From positions 40,700,762 to 40,764,761 of the forward strand of contig NC_053042.1 in the NCBI RefSeq assembly GCF_003473485.1: a stretch of DNA of 64,000 bases. Reading direction: 5' to 3'. The DNA is from Medicago truncatula (Eukaryota > Streptophyta > Magnoliopsida > Fabales > Fabaceae). Positions 36,094-47,234 of the stretch are shown here, one piece after another; the first letter of the stretch is position 1, and every line of letters begins with the position of its first letter. The position numbers and the translations under genes are program-made. A model generated the notes under the pieces. The model did no database searches, had not been told where the DNA came from, and saw only the letters and a program-made list of their open reading frames with translations.

Positions 36094-36489
36094 AGGAGAA
36101 AACTTAGGTACAATTTTTTAAGTGTTTTTCGTATGGTTCCTAACTAAAAATACATATTTTTTGGATATACTCCCTCCGTCCCTATATATAAGATCCTTTT
36201 GTCAAAATCACGGAAATTAAGATAGTGGATATTTGTATTAAAGTTGTTTGTAATCACTATTGTATTTACAATTTTATCCTTTAAGAAATGTTAGTTTATG
36301 TTTTCAACATGTTATTTATTGTTGATTGAAGAAAAAGATGTATAATAAATAGGGGCATATATGTAAAGAAATAATTAATGTAGTTGGAGTAACAAACTTT
36401 GAGAAAATTATGGATTTGAGGAAATCATGGTATTTTTAGTTAAGAACCATACGAAAAGCATCTAAGGAATTGTACCTAAGTTTTCTCCT
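36094..36489. mobile_element. MITE with 65-bp inverted repeats
   Basis: The left arm begins AGGAGAAAACTTAGGTACAA and runs to CTAACTAAAAATAC. The right arm is its inverted match with a few changes. AATTATA flanks both ends (36087-36093 and 36490-36496). Inside, ACTCCCTCCGTCCCTATA near 36175 looks like one Stowaway end, with no partner, so a piece of another element may be embedded. The superfamily is not settled, as a 7-bp duplication fits none cleanly. Confidence 0.75.
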
Positions 36490-36987
36490 AATTATAAATT
36501 ACTTGTTAATTAAATTTTCAAAGTAGTAATATAATGAGATCTTTTCATCAAGTTATATTTTTGAAAGTCCTTGACAATTGCTTTGATAACCTTTCCTACC
36601 CTTGGAGCGCCACTAATAGAAGTATAGAACTATAATCCGGCGACTAGTTTGCAATATTTTCCAGCCACATATTTGCATTTATCACCCTATAAATATTGGA
36701 TTTATGCTCTATTAAAACTAAACAATTTAGGTGACCAACTAACAAAATATTAGCGCAGATATCATTTATCACTCAATTGGCATGGGACGATTCTCTATCA
36801 GTAGTTGACACTTCAGTATATCCTGTCTATTGATTGTTAGATGCAAAAGATCAGTCACTAAACAATGTTACCACACCTCTTAACTTACCCTCATCTAAAA
36901 TCCAAATCACATATCTAAAACATGATTAATTAATATAAATATGTTACAAAACTTTCACAAATTAATGCAAAACTAATCTGCAACTAA

Positions 36988-38800
36988 ATGGCCTCTAAAC
37001 CCCCTTCTATTACTTTTCTCATTCTCATGTTTTTCTCAATAACCCTCACACTCTTTGTACTTTCAATGAAGCCCAAAAGTGTCACCAACAACATATTCCA
37101 ATTGGACAAAAGAAAGCCACCTTGGTTTAATGTCATAGAAAAAAACATTGATAACAAGAGGATTAAGGTAGGTGTAGTTAATATTAATCCAAGATTGAAA
37201 TTTGATGATATTGGTATTTATGAACAACTAAATGCACTTTATCCACATGTAGAAACGTTGTCTATTGATTTTGATCATGCTGATGAGAGTTTGAAATGGA
37301 AAGACTTATTCCCAACATGGATTGATGAAGATGAGAAATATGGCCATCCAAAGTGCATTGATTTGCCAATGCCAATTTGGGAGAGTTATAGAGATGTGAA
37401 TGTGGTAGTTGCAAGAGTTCCATGTGAGAAAGGGATTAAGGATGTTTTCAGGTTACAAGTTAATTTGGTGGTGGCTAATTTGGTAGTGGAAAGTGGATGG
37501 GTGATGAAGTTGGATTCTTATCAACCTGTTTATGTTGTGTTTATTGGTACATGCAGTCCTACGATAGAAATTTTCAGATGTGATGATTTATTGTTTCATG
37601 AATCAGGTGAGTATTGGGTGTATAAACCTGACTTGGTGAGCCTTAGACACAAAATGCTTATGCCTGTTGGTACTTGTCAGCTTGCTCCAGGTTATGCTGA
37701 AAAAGGTAGGTTTTATTAATTTGTATGTTATATAAAATCAATCATTGAAATCACATTTAATTAGTTGTAATTTCCTCTAAAAATTATGAATATAAGAAAA
37801 GGAGTAACATATTTTGGTCATGTGTATATTCTGTATAGGTAAAGAGGTATGGAGAGGCAATTATATATCACAATCAGCAACAATATTGAAATACTACACC
37901 ATACATGTCCCAAATCTAGCTTATGTGACAGTCCTTCACTCATCAGAAGCTTATGTTTGCGGCGCAATAGCTCTAGCACAAAGCATCCTCGGAAACAATG
38001 ATAACAACTACTACACAATAGACCTCCTCCTCCTTGCCGATGACTCAATTGGCCACGAGTCCATAAAGGGTCTAAAATCCGCAGGATGGAAGATCAAACA
38101 CATTCAACGTATCTTAAATCCATTTGCGAAAAAAGGTACATATAACGAGTGGAACTATAGTAAGCTACGAATATGGCAACTCACAATGTATGACAAAATC
38201 ATCTTCCTAGATTCTGATCTTCTAGTACTAAAAAATATTGATCATTTCTTTGCATACCCTCAATTATCGGCTGCTCCTAACGACTTGACACTTTTTAATT
38301 CGGGGTTGATGGTCATTGAACCTTCCATGTGCATGTTTGAGGAGTTGATGAACAAGACTTTGAAGGTGAAACCTTATAATGGAGGTGACCAAGGTTTTTT
38401 GAACGAGGTATTCACTTGGTGGCATAGGTTGCCAACAAAGGTTAATTATTTAAAAAGTTTTGAAGGAAATAATAATAATGAGATTATTCATGAGGATTTA
38501 TATGTGATGCATTACTTGGGTTTGAAGCCATGGATGTGTTATAGAGATTATGATTGTAATTGGGACATGAGAGAATTACATGTTTTTGCGAGTGATTTGG
38601 CTCACAAAATGTGGTGGAAGGTTTATGATACTATGCCACAAAAGTTGCAAGCATATTGTCGGCTTACACAAAAGATGGATGAGAGGATATTGCAACGTAG
38701 AAAAAGAGCAAGAAATGCTAATTTGAGTGATGGGCATTGGAAGATTAAGGTTAAGGATCCTAGAAGAAAGCGTTATAATAATGTGAATTTTAGAATTTAG
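36988..38800 (+). CDS. GT8 glycosyltransferase, GUX (xylan glucuronosyltransferase) family
   Basis: Two exons, 36988-37705 and 37839-38800, give about 559 residues. Residues 8-26 form a signal anchor, so it is a type II Golgi membrane protein. The catalytic domain starts near residue 265 and shows LDSDLLVL (Asp364 and Asp366, the metal-binding DxD), FNSGLMVIEP (392-401), GGDQGFLNE (421-429) and HYLGLKPW (464-471). GUX enzymes add glucuronic acid from UDP-GlcA to the xylan backbone in the Golgi. The short N-terminal region and position beside the endo-mannosidase gene point to the GUX4/GUX5 branch; activity of that branch is less certain than for GUX1 and GUX2. The tail is basic (RRKRARN, DPRRKRYNN). 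Confidence 0.88.
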
Positions 38801-40517
38801 AAGCCTAACTTTATGTGGTCATTTTATGACCAAACTTGTTGTTTTTGGTAAGAAATTTAGCATTGCGAGAAACAAATACTAATGTATTGCACTCTTATTC
38901 ATTTTTTGCTCTTTCTAGAAATGATCATGAACTTTTTCTCCTCACTTGCATTATTTTCATCCATATATGGTAAATTTCAGTGTTGGTTTTTAGTTGTCAT
39001 TATTTAACTTCGTATACTCTAATTCTATTTTTTTTTTTTAAACTCAATATTACACTTTCATATTTATAATTCTAAAACTATGAATACAAACAGATAGGGA
39101 AACTAGAGATGATGCCATGCCATGAGGCAAACAAAATCTTGGGCATAAATATAACTTCTGAAAGAGATAGATACAAGTGAAAAATTAGACACATTTAGTA
39201 AGTTCACTTATTAAAATAGGTATCATTAATTTTTCATTTGTGTCTATCTTTTTCATAAATTAAAAATAAATAAAGGATAGATAAATGTAGGTAAGTCAAA
39301 CTCTTGAAGCTGCCTTAATACTAACTTTGAGAAATTGTCCCCACAAGATAGTATTCTAATTCTATACTATTTCAAGTCTTCAACCAACGTATAAATTTTG
39401 TTTTTAACTCCATAAAACATAGTAGTTGTTGCACGTTAAAATCTTTTTAAATGAATGTAGAAAATTGTAACAGATTAATTGGTGCGAATTTACTTTTATC
39501 TTTCTAAAATTTACCACTTTTGTAACATCAAATACACATAGTAATGCGTACATTGATTTTTCTGATAGTAATGTTCATTTACTTCTAAACGAATTAAAAT
39601 ATTTATTAAATCAATAGGCATTTTTTTTTCCGTCTTATCAATAGTCATTTTTTTACAGTATAGCCAATAAAAAAATCACAGTTAGGATTAGACCAAAAGA
39701 TAAAAATGTGGCCAAATTGTAACCATGAGATCTTGTTTTTAGTTCATTTATGTATATCTTGTTTTTAAGCATGAATAATTTAAGTTTATCTTTTGTAATG
39801 AATTTAGTATATATTATTTTGTAGAATTTTATAGTACTATTTATCTTCTGAAATGATCCTTTAGATGGAAATCCAGTATGTGGTTGAAAATAGGTAAGAA
39901 TCCAATAAAACTTGACAGCTGTGTCGCAAACTCGTCTATTTTACACCACCAAAATAAATCTGCAAATTAGGGTTTTATTATCCGATTTTTCCTTTAATAA
40001 TAAGGCACTGTGATTTTACAGTAAACAAGCTGTTTGTATAAGTTTCTTTAAATAACGAACGTCAATAATTAAAAAAATAAAAAATACACGAATAGGGTAG
40101 ATTATTAAATTCATTCTTTGGTTCACTTTTAGATGTTTTTAAAAATGCTTTTTAATCTCCATAAATTCGGATATTATGTTATATATATGGATCGGGATTA
40201 AAACAAAAAACAATTCGAACCTTATAAAACTATGTTGGACATTTTATTGGGAAATCAATTTTGAGGCTAAAAACAATTTTACTTAAAAGTATTATTTGTA
40301 ATTTTTTATTTTAAAATTAATTATAACAATAAATTTATAAATCAACTCATTTATGTGAATATATCTAAAACAAAAAACTTAAATACAATTATTTTTAATC
40401 AAAGCAAATTTTACATAATCAATTAACTCAAAATCAATTACTGCACCAATCATAACCAAATATACGCTTAAATTAGAATCGAGGGTTTCAAGTAAAAACA
40501 AATTTTCTTTTCCTTCA
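38801..40517. other. AT-rich spacer
   Basis: No ORF of note and no clear repeat family. Many homopolymer runs occur. The first 100-200 bases are likely 3' untranslated sequence of the GT8 gene. Confidence 0.6.
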
Positions 40518-40526
40518 AAAGTAAAA

Positions 40527-40886
40527 AGGTTAAATTGTATTTTTGTTCCTTTAACTATTTAGGTAGTATCGCTTTGGTCTCTTAATTAAAATTCGATTTA
40601 TTTTGGTCTCTTAACTTCCCTCCATTACATATTTTGGTCCTTTCCGTTATTCAAAAACGTTAGGTTTTCTTCATCTTCTTCTCCTCTTTTTCATCTTCAT
40701 ATCATCCCCATCAACCTTCAACAACAAGAATCCCAGAATAAAATGAAGTAAACCTAACATTTTTTAATTAAAATTAACGGAAATGACAAAAATGTGTAAC
40801 AGAGATAAGTTAAGGAACCAAAATAAATCGAATTTTAATTAAGTGATATTAGCTAAATAGTTAAGGATAAAAAAATGTAATTTAGG
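40527..40886. mobile_element. Foldback MITE with 9-bp target duplication
   Basis: The left arm (AGGTTAAATTGTATTTTTG, TTAACTATTTAG, TTAATTAAAATTCGATTTAT) is mirrored by the right arm, so about 130 bp on each side can pair. AAAGTAAAA occurs at 40518-40526 and 40887-40895. The core is a C/T-rich TTCTTCATCTTCTTCTCC stretch. Size and duplication suit a Mutator-type MITE. It lies about 380 bp upstream of the endo-mannosidase start codon. Confidence 0.7.
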
Positions 40887-41265
40887 AAAGTAAAAGCAAA
40901 GAAGACAGTAAAGTGAAGCAATCTAGTATGATTTAATAATATTATTATTAAACAATTATGTGAAAAGAAAATAAAACAGTAACAGTATACCTATGTGGGC
41001 AACGTTGTTTGTCTGAGACAAAATACACGTGACTCTTACACCAAAATCAAATTTGATCTCTGTCTCTTTTCTCATCGTGCAAACCGACACAAACATTAAT
41101 AATATCTACCTACATACAAGTCGTGTTCACTAACTAAAATAGAAACACTCAAGTCACACACTAAGTCAATAACACAAGATAAGAAAAGAAGAACAACCTT
41201 ATTGCATTGTTCATGTTCTAAGTAATAGCAAGTTTTTGTGTTAGATTTTTCATTGTGATAAAGTT

Positions 41266-44200
41266 ATGACAACATCACAAGGAAAAACAGTACTAGATTC
41301 TGGTTGGTTTGCAGCTAGGTTGAATGATGTTCATATCACTGGCACACAGCTCACAACTACTAACCCTCCTTCTGGTCCCACTTTACCATGGATGGAAGCT
41401 CAAGTGCCTGGCACGTGCGTATCCTCTCTCACTCTTTTGTAGCTTCAACATGCAATGCTGCATCATTTGTTAAATCTTGCTTAAGTATTGTTCTTTATTG
41501 ATTTGATTTTGACAGTGTTCTTGCAACATTGGTGAAGAATAAAGTTGTGCCGGATCCATTTTATGGATTGGGAAATGAGGCTATTTTGGATATTGCTGAT
41601 GCTGGAAGAGATTATTACACTTTCTGGTTCTTTTCAACTTTTCAATGTAAATTGGTAGGATTTCTGTTCTCTCATATTAACATTTGATTCAAGTATTGTG
41701 ATTTTTATATTAACATTTGATTGGATTGGATTGATTTTTCAATATGGAGAAACATTTTTATATCAAAATGTGGTTTATGGTTTAATGGTTTTTTTCTTTC
41801 AACTATGGTGGATGCTGCTAATTACTCGACCCTTTGCAGTCTAAAAATCAGCATTGTGATCTGAACTTCCGTGGAATCAATTACTCAGCCAATGTTTATT
41901 TGAACGGGCACGAAATGGTACTCCCAAAAGGAATGTTTCGGAGGCATTCTCTTGATGTTACTAATATTCTTCATCCAGATGGTAATAACCTGCTTGCTGT
42001 TCTCGTTCACCCTCCGGATCATCCTGGGAGTATACCTCCTCAGGGAGGACAAGGAGGAGATCATGAGGTAATCAATTAAATTGATAATCCAATCCATTAA
42101 TATTCGTTTATGTGAAATGAATGTATCATATATCAATTAAAATGATTGATGACTTCTGAGATCTGTCATTCCTGTTTTTTTCTTCCAATTGTGTAGATAG
42201 GGAAGGATGTAGCTACACAATATGTTCAAGGTTGGGATTGGATGGCTCCTATAAGGTGACATTGCTATAACTTTTGTGGTAACATATTAGCATTCTAGCA
42301 ATCTCCTAATCATTCTAATATCAACTATGAATAAAAGAATTTGATATTTGTAAGTAATTAAATAACTACAATGTTCACTCCTCCTCTTGACAACATGGAG
42401 ACAGTTTTACTTTTTCATTGATTTTCACTCTAAATGCAAATTGATGTGAAAGAGGACATGATGTTTAGAATGGAAAATCAAAATAAGGCATCAAATAAGT
42501 AGAAGCTCATTATTACCAGTATCACAGTATCACACTGATGTTTATTTAGGCTTTGTTTGCGAGTTTGGAGGGGAAGGGAGGGGAAGGCTTGGGAAAAAAG
42601 GAATGAGCAAGTGGAAGAAATAGAGGAAAATGAGAGGGGAGGGCTTTGGGGGTTAACTTTTCTTCATAATACTAAACCCCCCTCATTTTGGGGAACTAAA
42701 AAATTGCATTGGAGGAGGGTTTTTGGGGGTTTTGGAGGGTTTATATGAATTTTTCAAATTTAATCTATGTTGTTATATTGTTTTTAAAATTAAAAATATA
42801 GTAATCATATGCATTAATTTATCATTCTCTAAAAAACTACACTTTTAAAAAATTTGAAAGATTTCTTCATTTTCCCTCGTATTTTCCACCCCTCAAAGTC
42901 TTTCCTTCCCCTTCCCTCCAAACTCGCAAACAAAGCCTTAGTGTTTGTTGTCTAAATTTCCTTTTCTGACTTAACTATGCCCTTCTATGCTCAATGAAGA
43001 AAAAAGCAAATATAAGGAAACTTTATCAATAACTGATGCATGCATTGAATTTGATTGCAGAGATAGGAATACAGGAATTTGGGACGAGGTTTCCATTTTT
43101 ATCAGTGGGGTATGTTGCATGAACTACTTTAGATCCTTCCAAATTATTTAGTTTGTTTTTTTCCATACACTTGTAAGCCATTTGGACCAATTTCAAAGTC
43201 TTTCTTTCCTCTTCCTCGTCCTTATCTTTTCAATGTACAGTCTTTGCCCTTTACCCCGAAAGAGAAGAGTTTCAACTTGTCATCTGTTCTTATGCAATTC
43301 ATGATTAAACATTACCAAACTCCTCTAGTCTAGATCCAATAATGTGTTACCATTACGAGACATAAGTTGGGAACTGTTATGTGTGAAAAATAAAACCAGA
43401 ATATTACAGGGACATAAGAGAACCATCTGAATTGCTTTATTAATTGTGCTTTCAATTCATTCCATAAATTTTAAAATTTTGAACAGCCATTAATATTTTT
43501 ATAGTTGATGATACTTCCAGAAGTTCTTTGGTACGATGATTCTTGTGTCTGTGTTTGGTGCAGCCAGTAAAAATAATCGATCCCCACTTGGTGTCATCGT
43601 TTTTTGACAATTATAAGAGAGTATATTTGCATGCCACAACTGAGTTAGAAAACCGAAGCTCCTGGACTGCTGAGTGCTCTTTGAGTATCCATGTCACAAC
43701 AGAACTTGAGGGGAGCATTCACTTGGTAGAGCAGCTTCAAACTCAAAATATTTCAGTTCCAGCAAAATCACGGGTGCAATATACATTTCCCGAGGTCAGT
43801 GGCTACATTTATTCTGCTAAAGACCTTGATCCACTGTCTAAATGCAACCTACTTTTAAAAACATGAGAAGAACTTTATTGTTAATTTAGTTTGATAAAAA
43901 AAAAAGTCGTACCAAGTAAGAAACTTTTATTTCTTAGCTTCCTGTCTTGGTATATTTATCATCTGTTGGTTTCATGATTTGTTTTTGGACTGCTTTTGTG
44001 AAAACTTGTCTGTATTGCTTATGCCACATTTCTTTTCACTTGTTTCCTTATGTTGAGAAAATGTGCAATCCTGGATTGAAAGTATTTTGTATCTTTGTTT
44101 TACTATTGATCCTACTTGTGTAATTAGGGGTTTAAGATTTAACTCTTACTTTCAAGTTGTCTGCATTGACAGCTTTTTTTCTACAAGCCCGATTTATGGT

Positions 44201-46805
44201 GGCCCAATGGAATGGGAAAGCAATCTTTGTATAATGTTGTTATTGACATTGCTGTTAAAGGATTTGGTGAGTCTGATTCGTGGAGTCATTACTTTGGATT
44301 CCGCAAAATTGAGAGCCATATTGATGATGCCACAGGTGGAAGGTATGCTGTTTTGTAATATTCAACTTTTTCCTCACTAAAATTCAAGCTTTAAACTGTT
44401 TTTATAACTGTTTTTCCTGCATGTATTTTGTTTCATAGGTTGTTCAAAGTCAATGGGGAACCAATTTTTATACGAGGGGGTAACTGGATATTGTCGGATG
44501 GCCTACTTCGACTTTCAAAGAAGAGATATAGCACAGATATCAAGTTTCACGCAGATATGAATTTTAACATGATACGTTGCTGGGGTGGTGGACTGGCTGA
44601 AAGGCCAGAGTTTTATCATTATTGTGACTATTATGGCCTTCTGGTACTACGCTTTGACTCTTGCTTATATGTGCTGCTTAATACTGTTTTCCTTGTTATA
44701 ATTTGTTGTGTTTACTGCATAATGCTCATGAAGTTCAATTGTGTTTCATGATTTTAATCTTATAGGTATGGCAAGAGTTCTGGATTACTGGGGATATTGA
44801 TGGACGTGGTGACCCGGTATCAAATCCACAAGGTCCACTAGACCATGACCTTTTCTTGTTTTGTGCAAGAGACACTATCAAGCTTCTTAGAAACCATCCC
44901 AGTCTTGCCCTTTGGGTGGGTGGAAATGAACAAACTCCACCCCATGATATAAACGATGCTTTGAAAAACGATCTGAAACTTCATCCTTATTTTGAACATG
45001 TCAAAAATAAAGGGAAACCTGTAGGTGGCTTATCCCCGAAGTTGGGGGATCCTAGCCAGTATCTTGACGGCACACGGATTTATATAGAAGGATCTTTATG
45101 GAGTGGGTTTGCAGATGGGAAGGGAGGCTTCACAGACGGACCTTATGAAATTCAAAATCCTGAAGATTTCTTCAAGGATAGTTTTTACAAACATGGATTC
45201 AACCCTGAAGTTGGTTCTGTAGGAATTCCAGTTGCTGCTACCATAAGAGCAACAATGCCTTCAGAAGGATGGCAGATACCTCTGTTTAAGAAAGATTCCA
45301 ATGGCTATGTAGAAGAAGTTCCAAATCCTATATGGAAATACCATAAATACATTCCGTATTCAAAGCCAACCAAGGTTCATGATCAGCTTCAGCTTTATGG
45401 TGCTGTAAAAGATCTCGATGATTTTTGCTTGAAGGTAACAGAAAAGAAAACTCTATCCAGGACGTTACTCGTGATGCATTTTAAGTGCTCCTAAATTTGA
45501 TGTCCTATTGTTGATTTGTATGGTTTTTTATACTCTTATATTAGGCTCAACTTGCAAACTTCATACAATATAGAGCCCTTTTGGAAGGATGGACTTCTCG
45601 CATGTGGAGCAAATATACAGGTGTATTGATTTGGAAGACACAAAATCCTTGGACTGGTCTGAGAGGTCAATTTTATGATCATCTACACGACCAAACAGCA
45701 GGTTTCTATGGTTGTCGAATTGCTGCTGAGCCAATTCATGTACAGCTTAATTTGGATACATATTTTATAGAGGTTAGTGTCTGAATTAAACTTCTACGTT
45801 GGGATGAAATTACAAACATCATTGTATACTATGAATGAAATATATTGGACTCTTCATAACGTAAAAACCGAGATAGGAAGCCAAAGTTATCAAGACAAAA
45901 GGATTACAAGTATATTGAAGTGAATATTGAAATAATCACAATTTTCTGTGCAATCATTCTTTATGGTCCAGCTTTGCGTAGTTTCTTGATAGCTTTGTAT
46001 AATTTTATTTTTTCTTTCTTTCTTAAAACAGGTTATTAATACTACATCCGAAGAATTGTCTAATGTAGCTGTTGAAGTTTCAGTATGGGATCTTGAAGGA
46101 ACATCTCCATATTACAAAACACATGAAAATATCTCTTTCTTGCCAAAAAAAGTAACACCTATTGCTGAGATGAAGTATCCGAAGTCGAAAAATCCTAAGC
46201 CGGTCTACTTTCTTCTTCTCAAACTGTACAACAAGTCAGACAATAGAATTTTATCTAGAAACTTTTATTGGTTGCATCTTCCTGGTGGAGATTACAAGTT
46301 ATTGGAGCCATATAGGAAGAAGAAAATACCTCTCAAGATAACATCCGAGGTTTTCATTGAAGGATCCACATACAAACTCCAAATGCATGTGCACAACACA
46401 TCTAAAATACCGGACTCTAAAAGTTTAACATCTGAATGCGGTTCAAACTCACCGGAAACTGTACACAACGGGGCAGGAAAAGAACAAGACGTCGGTTGGT
46501 TTAAGAAGATACACAAGCACTTTGCTGGGAAAAGTGATGATGGTTTGAAGGTTTCTGAAATTAATGGACATGATATAGGTGTTGCTTTCTTTCTACATTT
46601 TTCTGTTCATGCTTCAAGTAGGGACCACAAAGAGGGAGAAGACACAAGAATTCTCCCGGTTCATTACTCAGATAACTATTTTTCACTGGTGCCTGGAGAG
46701 ACCACGACTATTAAAATATCTTTTGAGGCTCCTCAGGGTGTCGCTCCTCGAGTGACTCTGAATGGCTGGAATTACCATGGACAAACGATCCACGAGGCTC
46801 TTTAG
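41266..46805 (+). CDS. EBM: Mannosylglycoprotein endo-beta-mannosidase (GH2)
   Basis: Eleven exons give about 966 residues: 41266-41414, 41516-41654, 41840-42067, 42197-42255, 43061-43109, 43564-43794, 44173-44342, 44439-44643, 44766-45434, 45545-45772 and 46032-46805. The order is that of GH2: a sugar-binding N-terminal domain ([12 protein letters not shown]), an immunoglobulin-like domain, a TIM barrel ([29 protein letters not shown]), then C-terminal beta domains. [10 protein letters not shown] holds the likely acid/base Glu465. FNPEVGSVG holds Glu558, which fits the nucleophile position of GH2; both assignments are by motif. The enzyme cleaves Man-beta-1,4-GlcNAc in the core of plant N-glycans during glycoprotein turnover. 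No signal peptide is seen ([13 protein letters not shown]). Length is close to the roughly 950 residues of known plant enzymes. Confidence 0.95.
42549..42937. mobile_element. Tourist-like MITE (PIF/Harbinger) in intron 4 of the endo-mannosidase gene
   Basis: GGCTTTGTTTGCGAGTTTGG and the following AGGGGAAGGGA are repeated in inverted form at the right end (CTTCCCTCCAAACTCGC, AAACAAAGCC). The flanks are TTA on both sides (42546-42548 and 42938-42940), the target preferred by PIF/Harbinger elements. It is 389 bp with no transposase. Its arms are nearly identical, which suggests recent movement. Confidence 0.88.
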
Positions 46806-47234
46806 GGATGTAAAAGACAACCTTGATTACTTTAAACGGCATCAGAGAGCTTCATGAGTTGTTTCTTTTTACGTTTTCACAGGTCTAGGCCAACATCTCC
46901 GGACAAAAAAAATAGTATCTCCGACTATTTGTCACAGATAAATAATATCGTGTAATTTTTATGTTTCCATTGTTTTGTTTTTCAATTGGAGGAATAAAAA
47001 GGAAGGGTAAGATTTCATACCACGGAACGTTTCCTTTCATTTCTAAAGTATGCTAAAAGCAAGTCTCTTTCTTACTTGTGTTCTTCTATATAGTGAAACA
47101 CATCACAAGATTAATACATGCATTATAGTATATGATACAAGCTGTAAGGTTTCTAAAATTAATTTGAAAAAACACAAATTTACATGAATCACGAATGAGA
47201 ACAAATGTGAAAGAGCACCATCAATCAAGAATCA
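46806..47234. other. Convergent 3' ends
   Basis: The endo-mannosidase gene (plus) and the DUF1995 gene (minus) end 429 bp apart. The gap holds both 3' untranslated regions, with AATAAA at about 46993 for the plus-strand gene, and no further gene. Confidence 0.55.

Noticed and set aside
42557-42748. Plus-strand ORF rich in Glu, Arg and Gly
   Set aside because: It is contained in the Tourist MITE inside an intron and follows its G-rich arm.
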